A stretch of DNA of 8,300 nt from Candidatus Limnocylindrales bacterium (GTDB lineage: Bacteria; Chloroflexota; Limnocylindria; Limnocylindrales; CSP1-4), in NCBI GenBank assembly GCA_030647575.1, contig JAUSJS010000175.1, forward strand, positions 1 through 8,300, read 5' to 3'. The position numbers and the translations under genes were made by a program. Below are positions 1 through 6,407 of the stretch, in pieces (within the stretch, counting starts at the first letter, position 1; each line of letters opens with the position of its first letter). The notes under the pieces were generated by a model. That model saw nothing but the letters and a program-made list of their open reading frames with translations, ran no database searches and had not been told where the DNA came from.

Positions 1-568
1 CACCGCCCACCCGGAACGCGCGATCCGGGCGGCGCAGACTGGCTTTGATGATCGATCCCGTGCGCCGAAGCAGTACGTCACCAGCCGCATGGCCCTCCGA
101 GTCGTTGATCTGCTTGAACTCGTCCAGGTCGAGGAGCACCAGGGCGAGTGGTCGGTTGTGGCGCGCGGCGCTGGACCACTGGCGCTCCATCTCCTCCTGG
201 AACGCCCGGTGATTCCCGAGGCCGGTGAGGCCGTCCAGGAGCGCCTCCGATCGAGCCTGGTCGTAGGCGTCTTCCAGGGAGCAGAGGGCTTCCTCCAGGC
301 GCTCGGCCGGTTCGAGCACCCGGTGCGCCAGCCAGACCGTGAGCAGGCCGAGGACGATCGCGAGGCCGATGATGGCGAGCATCGGCGTGATCAGGAATGC
401 TCCCGCACCGCGCGCCTGCCCGTAGACGACCGGGGTCGTGATCGCGATCGGGATCGCAAACATCGTGATGAGGGCCAGGAAGAGGCGCAGCCGGACGAGG
501 CGGAGATTGGTGGATCCGCCCTTGATGATCTCAGCCGACGGCTGATCGCTGTACGTGTCGTCGCGGAT
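1..568 (-). CDS. Membrane-anchored GGDEF-domain protein (putative diguanylate cyclase), C-terminus outside window
   Basis: Translating the minus strand from 568 down gives 189 residues that end in the two glycines of the GGDEF motif, so the Asp-Glu-Phe and the rest lie beyond base 1. Visible order: hydrophilic N-terminus (about 1-22), a hydrophobic segment at about 27-49, a short extracytoplasmic loop, a second segment at about 56-82, a short helical linker, then the GGDEF domain from about 112. That domain shows DGLTGLGNHRAF (112-123) and DLDEFKQIND (147-156), whose first Asp is the usual metal ligand of the family. Such proteins make cyclic di-GMP from GTP when the motif is intact; activity cannot be judged because the catalytic loop is cut. 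No ATG, GTG or TTG lies in frame between the upstream stop (608-610) and the ATG at 461-463, and that ATG would remove most of the first membrane helix. I therefore place the start at an ATC at 566-568 behind a perfect Shine-Dalgarno. The gene is divergent from leuC. Confidence 0.85.
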   Translation of the reverse strand, partial: MRDDTYSDQPSAEIIKGGSTNLRLVRLRLFLALITMFAIPIAITTPVVYGQARGAGAFLITPMLAIIGLAIVLGLLTVWLAHRVLEPAERLEEALCSLEDAYDQARSEALLDGLTGLGNHRAFQEEMERQWSSAARHNRPLALVLLDLDEFKQINDSEGHAAGDVLLRRTGSIIKASLRRPDRAFRVGG

Positions 569-582
569 GAGGACCCCTCCTC
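569..582 (-). promoter_or_regulatory. Strong Shine-Dalgarno of the GGDEF gene
   Basis: The minus strand reads GAGGAGGGG at 582-574, containing a perfect AGGAGG (581-576). Seven bases later comes ATC (568-566), not a canonical start codon, in the frame of the GGDEF protein. Spacing is ideal for initiation there. This site decides the start called for that gene. Confidence 0.6.
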
Positions 583-606
583 GATCGAATGTGGCCCCGG
601 AGCACC

Positions 607-634
607 GTTATAGTCCCGCAACCTTTGGTTGCAA
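607..634 (-). promoter_or_regulatory. Candidate sigma-70-type promoter for the GGDEF gene
   Basis: On the minus strand TTGCAA (634-629, 4 of 6 to the -35 consensus) is followed after 16 bases by TATAAC (612-607, 5 of 6 to the -10 consensus). Initiation about 7 bases downstream, near 600, would give a leader of about 30 bases before the ATC/Shine-Dalgarno start. The AT-rich box stands out in this GC-rich sequence. Match by eye only. Confidence 0.5.
618..632. repeat. 15-bp palindrome between divergent genes (possible operator)
   Basis: GCAACC, a TTT spacer, then GGTTGC form a perfect 6-bp-arm inverted repeat. It overlaps the -35 box and spacer of the minus-strand promoter, the right position for a repressor site or a small hairpin. 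No known regulator motif is recognised. Confidence 0.4.
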
Positions 635-720
635 CGAACACCGTCGTACTGCCGCTCATGGGACCAATGGCGGCGCGCGGAGAAAAGGCGGACGACGATC
701 CGGCGCCGACGGGCCCGCGC

Positions 721-750
721 TCGACGCTCTGGTACGCTCTGAGGTACCCT
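721..750 (+). promoter_or_regulatory. Weak candidate promoter for leuCD
   Basis: TCGACG (721-726, 4 of 6 to the -35) and TACCCT (745-750, 3 of 6 to the -10) are 18 bases apart and would start transcription about 20 bases before the leuC ATG. The arms GGTAC (731-735) and GTACC (744-748) also form a short inverted repeat over the same place. No leucine-rich leader peptide, T-box or attenuator was recognised at 613-776. Weak evidence. Confidence 0.22.
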
Positions 751-776
751 CCGCACCCGCTTCAGCGAGCCGTCGC

Positions 777-2216
777 ATGACCACACCGCGCACCATCGTC
801 GAGAAGATCTGGGACGACCACGTCGTCTCGCAGGACCCGGGCGCGCCGGCCGTCCTGGCTGTCGATCTTCATCTCGTCCACGAGGTCACGAGCCCGCAGG
901 CCTTCTCCGGACTGCGCGCGCGGGGGATCGGTGTCCGCCGGCCCGGCCAGACGGTGGCGACGGCCGACCACTCGGTCCCGACGACGGACCGGCGCCTGCC
1001 GATCATGGATGAGCTGGCCGCGGCCCAGATCCGCCAGCTTGACACCAACTGCGCCGAGTTCGGCATCCCGGTCCACGGCATCGGGGATCCGGCCCAGGGG
1101 ATCGTCCACGTGATCGGCCCGCAGCTCGGGCTGACCCAGCCGGGCATGACGATCGTCTGCGGCGACTCCCACACGAGCACCCACGGCGCGTTCGGGGCCC
1201 TCGCCTTCGGGATCGGGACGAGCGAGGTCGAGATGGTCCTCGCGACCCAGACGCTCCTCCAGCGCGACCCGAAGACCTACGAGGTACGGGTCGACGGGCG
1301 CCTCACCCCCGGCGTCAGCGCCAAGGACGTCATCCTCGCGCTGATCGCCCGGATCGGGATCGGAGGCGGGACGGGCCACGTGTTCGAATACACCGGCGGG
1401 GCGATCCGCGGCCTGACCATGGACCAGCGGATGACGGTCTGCAACATGAGCATCGAGGGTGGTGCCCGGGCCGGCCTGATCGCCCCTGACGACACGACCT
1501 TCGAGTATCTCCGCGGCCGGCCGCACGCACCGCAGGGCGCGGCCTGGGATGCCGCCGTCGTCCGCTGGCGGACGCTCGCGACCGACGAGGGCGCCAGGTA
1601 CGACCGCCAGATCACCATCGATGCCGACACGCTCGAGCCGATGATCACCTACGGGACCAACCCGGGGATGGGCATCCCGATCACCAGTCGCGTCCCGAGT
1701 CCCGAGGAGCAGACCGATCCCGGCCAGCGCCGAGCCCTCGAGCACGCCCTGGAGTACATGGACCTGCGGCCCGGGCAGGCGATCCTCGGCCAGAAGGTGG
1801 ACGTCGTCTTCGTCGGCAGCTGCACGAACGGGCGGATCAGCGACCTGCGCCTCGCCGCGAGCGTGCTCAAGGACCGCCACGTCGCCGACGGGGTGCGCCT
1901 GCTCGTCGTGCCCGGCTCGGACGAGGTGAAGCGCGAAGCCGAGCGCGAAGGTCTGGCTGAAATCTTCAAGGCGGCCGGGGCCGACTGGCGCGAGGCCGGC
2001 TGCTCCATGTGCATCGCCATGAACGGGGACCAGCTGAATCCTGGCCAGTACGCGGTCAGCACCAGCAATCGAAACTTCGAGGGTCGCCAGGGCAAGGGTG
2101 GCCGAACCTTCCTGGCCTCACCGCTGACCGCCGCGGCGAGCGCCATCGCCGGGGTCGTCGCGGACCCGCGCCGACTGCCCGGGATCGAGACCCTGGCTGC
2201 GGTCGGAGGGCGTTGA
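777..2216 (+). CDS. leuC: 3-isopropylmalate dehydratase large subunit
   Basis: Large subunit of isopropylmalate isomerase, which with LeuD interconverts 2- and 3-isopropylmalate in leucine biosynthesis in the cytoplasm. The 479-residue product has the usual family length and belongs to the aconitase superfamily. The three [4Fe-4S] ligands are visible: Cys349 in GSCTNGR, and Cys409 and Cys412 in GCSMC. CGDSHTSTHGAFG starts at residue 128, and the N-terminal DLHLVHEVTSPQAF is typical. The reading frame is open upstream to 555, but the ATG at 777 is chosen because the next residues, TIVEKIWDDHVV, align with the normal LeuC N-terminus. The Shine-Dalgarno is poor (GCGAG at 765-769). leuD follows after two bases, so the subunits are co-transcribed and probably translationally coupled. 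No missing residue or frameshift was seen. LeuC is favoured over homoaconitase because of the adjacent leuD and overall motif match, though substrate is not proven by sequence. Confidence 0.96.
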   Translation: MTTPRTIVEKIWDDHVVSQDPGAPAVLAVDLHLVHEVTSPQAFSGLRARGIGVRRPGQTVATADHSVPTTDRRLPIMDELAAAQIRQLDTNCAEFGIPVHGIGDPAQGIVHVIGPQLGLTQPGMTIVCGDSHTSTHGAFGALAFGIGTSEVEMVLATQTLLQRDPKTYEVRVDGRLTPGVSAKDVILALIARIGIGGGTGHVFEYTGGAIRGLTMDQRMTVCNMSIEGGARAGLIAPDDTTFEYLRGRPHAPQGAAWDAAVVRWRTLATDEGARYDRQITIDADTLEPMITYGTNPGMGIPITSRVPSPEEQTDPGQRRALEHALEYMDLRPGQAILGQKVDVVFVGSCTNGRISDLRLAASVLKDRHVADGVRLLVVPGSDEVKREAEREGLAEIFKAAGADWREAGCSMCIAMNGDQLNPGQYAVSTSNRNFEGRQGKGGRTFLASPLTAAASAIAGVVADPRRLPGIETLAAVGGR

Positions 2217-2218
2217 GC

Positions 2219-2842
2219 ATGGCCGACCCATTCACCGTCTTCACCAGCCGGGTCGTGCCGCTGCCGGCCGAAAACGTCGACACGGACCAGATCGTGCCGG
2301 CCCGCTACCTCAAGGCGACTGACAAGGCCGGGCTCGCCGACGCGCTCTTTCGGGATTGGCGCTACAACGAGGACGGCTCGCTCAAGGAACCACGCTTCGT
2401 GCTCGATCAGCCGGGGATGGCCGGCCGGAAGATCCTGCTCGTCGGTGACAACTTCGGGGCGGGTTCGTCACGCGAGCATGCGCCCTGGGCGCTGACGGCA
2501 TGGGGTGTCCGGGCGATCCTGTCGACCTCGTACGCGGACATCTTCCGCAGCAACAGCCTCAAGAACGGCGTGCTGCCGATCGTGGTCGACGTCGAGACCC
2601 ACGCCCGGCTCTTCGAGCTGCTGGCCGGGGACCCGGACGCCGAGCTGACCGTCGATCTGGCCGAGCAGGGCGTCCTCCTCCCGGATGGCTCGACGATCGA
2701 CTTCGACATCGACCCGTTCGCCAAGCAGATGATCCTCGCGGACACGGACGAGCTCGGCTACCTGCTCTCGAAGGACGCCGAGATCTCGGCCTGGGAGGCG
2801 ACTCACTCTCCGCGCGTCGACACGCTCGCCGGAGCGCGCTGA
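2219..2842 (+). CDS. leuD: 3-isopropylmalate dehydratase small subunit
   Basis: Small (swivel-domain) subunit of isopropylmalate isomerase, which completes the LeuC active site. The 207-residue product is normal for LeuD. Visible motifs are NVDTDQI at 19-25, the substrate-loop signature GAGSSREHAPWAL at 80-92 and FRSNSLKNGVLP at 109-120. The frame is open much further upstream inside leuC, but the ATG at 2219 is chosen because it sits 8 bases after GGAGGG (2205-2210), two bases after the leuC stop, and starts a standard LeuD N-terminus. The gene is followed immediately by a hairpin and a 271-base gap, so leuCD probably forms its own unit. leuA and leuB are not in the window. Confidence 0.96.
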   Translation: MADPFTVFTSRVVPLPAENVDTDQIVPARYLKATDKAGLADALFRDWRYNEDGSLKEPRFVLDQPGMAGRKILLVGDNFGAGSSREHAPWALTAWGVRAILSTSYADIFRSNSLKNGVLPIVVDVETHARLFELLAGDPDAELTVDLAEQGVLLPDGSTIDFDIDPFAKQMILADTDELGYLLSKDAEISAWEATHSPRVDTLAGAR

Positions 2843-2843
2843 C

Positions 2844-2873
2844 GCCGGGCGGGCCAGGAAACCGCGGCCCGGC
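2844..2873 (+). terminator. Hairpin just after leuD, candidate terminator
   Basis: GCCGGGC (2844-2850) and GCCCGGC (2867-2873) form a perfect 7-bp stem with a 16-base loop, starting two bases after the leuD stop. An outer GACGCC (2841-2846) / GGCGTC (2878-2883) pairing is a possible alternative. There is no T-tract, so it may act as a T-less terminator or simply as an mRNA 3'-end stabiliser. Confidence 0.4.
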
Positions 2874-2900
2874 TCAAGGCGTCGTGAGCTGACGCGCGAA

Positions 2901-2972
2901 CGGGTTTGACCTGCCACACGCCCTCCCGGGTGGCATTCGGCACCACGAGCATTCGCTGGCAGGCCAAATCCG
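2901..2972. repeat. Long inverted repeat with 16-base arms
   Basis: Arms at 2901-2916 and 2957-2972 are complementary at 14 of 16 positions; as RNA they make 15 pairs including one G-U, with a single A-C mismatch (2909/2964). The 40-base loop contains a degenerate copy of the palindromic repeat seen twice downstream. Too long and too far from leuD for an ordinary terminator and without a T-tract. It could be a structured RNA, a regulator site or a remnant of a small inverted-repeat element. Confidence 0.6.
2920..2934. repeat. Degenerate copy 1 of palindromic intergenic repeat
   Basis: GCCCTCCCGGGTGGC differs at only two positions from the 15-base core of the copy at 2981-2995, and its left arm no longer pairs fully. 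It is followed by CATTCGG where the other copies have GTATGG or GTATGA. It lies in the loop of the 2901-2972 inverted repeat. Confidence 0.45.
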
Positions 2973-2978
2973 GCCGTC

Positions 2979-3000
2979 GTGCCACCCCGGGTGGCGTATG
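2979..3000. repeat. Palindromic intergenic repeat, copy 2
   Basis: The 15-base core GCCACC-CCG-GGTGGC (2981-2995) is a perfect 6-bp-arm palindrome, preceded by GT and followed by GTATG. This 22-base unit matches the copy at 3029-3050 at 21 of 22 positions, the one change being in the palindrome loop. Confidence 0.7.
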
Positions 3001-3028
3001 GGCCCACCTCGACCCTACAGCCACGCTA

Positions 3029-3050
3029 GTGCCACCCCCGGTGGCGTATG
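3029..3050. repeat. Palindromic intergenic repeat, copy 3
   Basis: Same 22-base unit as at 2979-3000, exactly 50 bases downstream, with core GCCACC-CCC-GGTGGC (3031-3045). Both arms are unchanged and only the loop differs. It lies 64 bases before the protease start codon, a plausible place for an operator. Its terminal ATG (3048-3050) is in frame with the protease but is not thought to be the start. Confidence 0.7.
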
Positions 3051-3113
3051 AGTCCGTGCCGTAACCCGCGCGCCACCGCGGCACCCTCGGGCCACCTGTG
3101 GGACGATCGGGCG

Positions 3114-4298
3114 GTGAACCCCCTCGACCTGATCGCCGTCCTGCTGGTGATCGTGGCACTGATCCTCGGCGCCCGATCCGGGGCGATTCCGCAGGTCGGT
3201 GGCCTGCTCGGGGCGATCGCCGGAGGCGCGGCGGCCGTCCTGCTGCTCCCGACGCTCGCCGATCCACTGTCGGAGGTCGACCCGGCAAGGCGGCCATGGC
3301 TCGTGCTCGGCGGGCTCATCGGAGCGGTCGGGCTCGGCGAGTCGATCGGCGCGGCGATCGGGCGCTGGGCCCAGCGCGGCCTGGGCAGCGGCCTGTTGAG
3401 CAGCGCGGATCGGATCGCCGGCGCGAGCCTCGGGGCGGTGCAGGCACTGCTGATCGTCTGGCTGACCGGAGGGCTCCTCGCGGAGGGGCCGCTCCCCAGG
3501 CTCGCCGAAGCCGCGGGCAGCTCGACCGTGGTGCGGACGATGTCGACCGTCCTGCCGCCGCCGACCGAATTCGCCGTCGAGCTCCGAACCTGGCTCGATT
3601 CGTCCGGGCTGCCCGACGTGTTCATCGGCTTCGAACCGCTGCCCGCGCCCCCGGTCGAGCGACCAGGCGATGCCGCGGCGGAGGCGATGGCGGCAGGGGC
3701 CGAGGCCAGCACGCTCAAGGTCGCGGCCGCGACCTGCGGGCTGTCATCGCTCGGGACCGGCTTCGTCGTCCGGTCCGACTACGTCCTGACCAACGCGCAC
3801 GTGGTGGCCGGCGCGAGCAGCAAGGGGATCCGGGTTGGGACGCTGGACGGCCGACTCCTTGATGCGATTCCGGTCCTGTTCGACTCCGAGCTCGACGTCG
3901 CCCTGTTGCACGTCGGCAGCCTGGGCCTGCGCGCGCTTCCGTTTGCCGCCACGGACCCCGATCGAGGCAGCGCCGGTGCAACGCTCGGGTATCCGAACGG
4001 CGGTCGACTGACCGTCCTCGCCGCCGCGGTTGCCGGACGCTATCCGGCAACGGGGTACGACATCTACGGCGAGCACCAGGTCCGCCGCGAGATCCTGGAG
4101 CTTCGCGCGGCGATCGAGCGGGGCGACAGCGGCGGGCCGCTCGTGCTGTCGGATGGCACCGTCGGCGGGGTCGTGTTCGCCGAGGCGCGGACCAATCCGG
4201 ACGTCGGCTACGCCCTCTCCCCGACAGCGGTCGCCCGAACGATCGCGCCCGGGTTCGGGCACACGGCGGCCGTCGACACGGGCAGCTGCGTGAACTGA
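3114..4298 (+). CDS. MarP-like membrane serine protease (CvpA-type membrane domain plus trypsin-like protease)
   Basis: The 394-residue protein has an N-terminal membrane domain of several hydrophobic segments (about 4-18, 24-46, 62-83 and 103-123), of the CvpA/colicin V production type. A linker rich in Ala, Pro and Glu (about 125-200) leads to a chymotrypsin-fold protease domain. The catalytic triad is visible: His229 in TNAHVV, Asp261 in SELDVALLHV and Ser339 in RGDSGGP. Cys208, at the start of the protease domain, and Cys392, two residues from the C-terminus, match the disulfide pair known in Mycobacterium tuberculosis MarP, which is close to the same length. In MarP the protease faces outside the cytoplasm and serves acid and oxidative stress survival through cell-wall hydrolase processing; the same location is likely here, the substrate is unknown. 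The GTG at 3114 is chosen because the hydrophobic segment begins a few residues later. An in-frame ATG at 3048 would add 22 hydrophilic residues. Shine-Dalgarno is weak. It sits between leuCD and ilvD without obvious link. Confidence 0.88.
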   Translation: MNPLDLIAVLLVIVALILGARSGAIPQVGGLLGAIAGGAAAVLLLPTLADPLSEVDPARRPWLVLGGLIGAVGLGESIGAAIGRWAQRGLGSGLLSSADRIAGASLGAVQALLIVWLTGGLLAEGPLPRLAEAAGSSTVVRTMSTVLPPPTEFAVELRTWLDSSGLPDVFIGFEPLPAPPVERPGDAAAEAMAAGAEASTLKVAAATCGLSSLGTGFVVRSDYVLTNAHVVAGASSKGIRVGTLDGRLLDAIPVLFDSELDVALLHVGSLGLRALPFAATDPDRGSAGATLGYPNGGRLTVLAAAVAGRYPATGYDIYGEHQVRREILELRAAIERGDSGGPLVLSDGTVGGVVFAEARTNPDVGYALSPTAVARTIAPGFGHTAAVDTGSCVN

Positions 4299-4329
4299 GA
4301 CCGCTCGAACCGCGGCCCCGGCGAGCCCC

Positions 4330-4335
4330 TACCAT
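4330..4335 (+). promoter_or_regulatory. Possible -10 box for ilvD
   Basis: TACCAT matches 4 of 6 positions of the -10 consensus and lies 47 bases before the ilvD ATG in the 84-base gap after the protease gene. No convincing -35 is present (TCGAAC at 4305-4310 is 19 bases away). Weak evidence that ilvD has its own promoter. Confidence 0.2.
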
Positions 4336-4382
4336 GCGCGTACGGGACTGCCCCGCACCGTCACGCCAGGAGACCCGCTTCG

Positions 4383-6125
4383 ATGTCCGACGCGCCGACC
4401 CACTCCGATCCCGCCAAGCGCCACTCCGCCGCGATCACCGACGGACCGGATCGGGCGGGTGCGCGCGCCATGCTCAAGGCCGTCGGGTTCACCGACGCTG
4501 ACCTGGCCAAGCCGCTGGTCGGCGTCGCCACCACCTGGATCGAGACGATGCCGTGCAACTTGAACCAGCGTCGCCTGGCCGAATTCGTCAAGGCCGGGGT
4601 CCGGGCGGCCGGCGGTACGCCGATGGAGTTCAACACGATCGCCATCAGCGATGGGGTCACGATGGGCACCGAGGGGATGAAGACCTCGCTCATCAGCCGG
4701 GAAGTGATCGCGGATTCGATCGAGCTGGTCGTGCGCGGCCAGATGTTCGACGGCGTCGTCTGCCTGGTCGGCTGCGACAAGACCGTGCCGGGCGCGGCGA
4801 TGGCGCTGGGGCGGCTCGACGTCCCGGGGATCGTGCTCTACAGCGGAACGATCTACCCGGGCGTCTACAAGGGCGAGCGCAACGCCACGGTCGTGACCGT
4901 CTACGAGGCGATCGGGGCGTACCGAGCCGGCAAGATCTCGCTGGATGAGCTGTACGAGATCGAGAATGCCGCCTGTCCCGGTGCCGGCGCCTGCGCCGGC
5001 CAGTACACGGCCAACACGATGAGCACGGTGATGGAGTTCATCGGGCTGTCGCCCTCGGGCCTCAACGGCATCCCGGCCGAGGACCCGGCCAAGGAGGCCG
5101 CCGCCCAGCGGACCGGCGAGCTGATGATGGACCTCGTCCGGCGGGACGTGCGGCCGTCGTCGATCGTCAACCGCGAGGCACTCGAAAACGGTATCGCCAG
5201 CGTCGCCGCGACGGGCGGCTCGACGAACGGCGTCCTGCACCTGCTGGCGATCGCCCACGAGTACGGGATCGAGCTCGACATCGACGAGTTCGGCGCGATC
5301 GCGGACCGCACCCCGCTGATCGGCGACATGCGCCCGGGTGGCCGCTTTACCGCCACGGACATGTACGAGGCGGGTGGGGTCGGGCTGGTGATGCGCGAGC
5401 TGCTCAAGCGCCCGGGCCTGCTCCACGGCGATGCCCGCACGGTCGACGGGCGGACGATCGCTCAGATCGCCGGCGAGGCGGTCGAGACACCCGGGCAGCA
5501 GGTGGTCGTGCCGCTCGAGAGGCCGCTCAAGCCGACCGGCGGCCTGGCGATCCTGCGTGGGTCGCTGGCGCCCGAAGGCTGCGTGGTGAAGCTGGCCGGC
5601 CACGAGCGCCGCAGCTACAGCGGTCCGGCCCGGGTCTTCGATTCGGAGGCCGCCTGCTACGACGCGGTACGTGCCCAGCGAATCAAAACAGGCGACGTGG
5701 TCGTGATCCGGTACGAGGGGCCGGTCGGCGGTCCCGGGATGCAGGAGATGCTCCAGGTCACCGCGGCACTGGTCGGGGAGGGACTCGGCGATTCGGTGGC
5801 GCTGCTGACCGATGGCCGCTTCTCCGGGGGAACCCACGGCCTGATGGTCGGCCACGTCGCTCCGGAAGCCGCGCTCGGCGGCCCGATCGCCATTGTCGAG
5901 GAAGGCGACCGGATCGTCATCGACGTCGACCGCAAGGCCCTCGATCTCGACGTGCCCGCCGACGAGGTCGCCCGACGCTTCGAGCACTGGACGCCGCCTG
6001 CCAGCCGCTATCGGACCGGCGTCATGGCGAAGTACGCGGCGCTGGTCGGATCCGCCTCCCTGGGCGCCGTCACCACCGGACCGCGCATGACCGCCAGCCT
6101 GACCGCCAACCTGCGGGCCGGGTGA
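4383..6125 (+). CDS. ilvD: Dihydroxy-acid dehydratase
   Basis: Cytoplasmic Fe-S enzyme that dehydrates 2,3-dihydroxy-isovalerate and 2,3-dihydroxy-3-methylvalerate to the 2-oxo acids that precede valine, leucine and isoleucine. The 580-residue length is normal for the IlvD branch of the IlvD/Edd family. Cluster-ligand cysteines are Cys58 in MPCNLNQ, Cys131 in VGCDKTVPGA and Cys204 in CPGAGACAGQ, with the 73/73 spacing expected of the family. The Asp-Lys after Cys131 forms the Mg2+ site. Ser481 in DGRFSGGTHG is at the position of the catalytic serine. Three cysteines without extra ligands would fit either the [2Fe-2S] or the [4Fe-4S] class, so cluster type is left open. The ATG at 4383 has AGGAG at 4368-4372, ten bases upstream. 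Sugar-acid dehydratases are the main alternative, but the motifs and the nearby leuCD favour IlvD. Confidence 0.96.
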   Translation: MSDAPTHSDPAKRHSAAITDGPDRAGARAMLKAVGFTDADLAKPLVGVATTWIETMPCNLNQRRLAEFVKAGVRAAGGTPMEFNTIAISDGVTMGTEGMKTSLISREVIADSIELVVRGQMFDGVVCLVGCDKTVPGAAMALGRLDVPGIVLYSGTIYPGVYKGERNATVVTVYEAIGAYRAGKISLDELYEIENAACPGAGACAGQYTANTMSTVMEFIGLSPSGLNGIPAEDPAKEAAAQRTGELMMDLVRRDVRPSSIVNREALENGIASVAATGGSTNGVLHLLAIAHEYGIELDIDEFGAIADRTPLIGDMRPGGRFTATDMYEAGGVGLVMRELLKRPGLLHGDARTVDGRTIAQIAGEAVETPGQQVVVPLERPLKPTGGLAILRGSLAPEGCVVKLAGHERRSYSGPARVFDSEAACYDAVRAQRIKTGDVVVIRYEGPVGGPGMQEMLQVTAALVGEGLGDSVALLTDGRFSGGTHGLMVGHVAPEAALGGPIAIVEEGDRIVIDVDRKALDLDVPADEVARRFEHWTPPASRYRTGVMAKYAALVGSASLGAVTTGPRMTASLTANLRAG

Positions 6126-6152
6126 GCCCGGGACGGCCATCATGGATCGGAC

Positions 6153-6407
6153 ATGACCGAGCGCCAACCACAGCCGGCCCAGCTGCCGCCCGACCCGGAA
6201 GCCTACGACTCGGTCCGTGCCCAGCACGCCCGGGCGCGCGGCCTCGCGGCTCCGTACATCGCGGGCGGGCGTGATCCCGATCCCAAAGCCGGCCGGCGGG
6301 AAGAGCGGTTCTACGGACGCCTCCTCGTCATCATGGTCCTGGCGGTCGTGCTCGGCGGCTTCGTGATCGGGACCGTCATCGCGCTGCTGCAGGCGAACGG
6401 GTCGTGA
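6153..6407 (+). CDS. Small single-pass membrane protein, function unknown
   Basis: An 84-residue protein not recognised as a known family. The first 50 residues are hydrophilic and rich in Pro, Arg and Ala. A basic stretch (KAGRREERFYGR, 45-56) precedes one strong membrane helix at about 57-79, and a tail of five residues follows. By the positive-inside rule the N-terminus should be cytoplasmic. It begins 27 bases after ilvD, behind a weak Shine-Dalgarno-like GGATCGG, and its TGA overlaps the GTG of the M20 peptidase gene by four bases (GTGA, 6404-6407). The GC-rich third positions match its neighbours. The overlap argues that it is a real gene, translated together with the peptidase, and may be a membrane partner of it or of IlvD. 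That role is inference only. Confidence 0.72.
   Translation: MTERQPQPAQLPPDPEAYDSVRAQHARARGLAAPYIAGGRDPDPKAGRREERFYGRLLVIMVLAVVLGGFVIGTVIALLQANGS

Noticed and set aside
89..613. 174-codon plus-strand open frame at the left end.
   Set aside because: It is the exact codon-register antisense of the GGDEF protein, which has clear motifs on the minus strand.
762..1880. 372-codon minus-strand open frame inside leuC.
   Set aside because: Antisense to an intact LeuC, with no recognisable domain.
2920..3050. CRISPR array.
   Set aside because: Only two good units plus one degenerate copy, spacers of 28 and about 40 bases between units, and no cas genes in the window.
3048..3113. ATG at 3048 as start of the MarP-like protease.
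   Set aside because: It adds 22 hydrophilic residues before the first membrane helix and comes from the end of a repeat unit. Family proteins start just before the helix, as the GTG at 3114 gives.
2803..3297. Minus-strand open frame across the leuD-protease gap, considered as a gene filling the 271-base gap.
   Set aside because: Arg/Pro/Ser-rich shadow composition, overlaps two genes, and is interrupted by the inverted and palindromic repeats.
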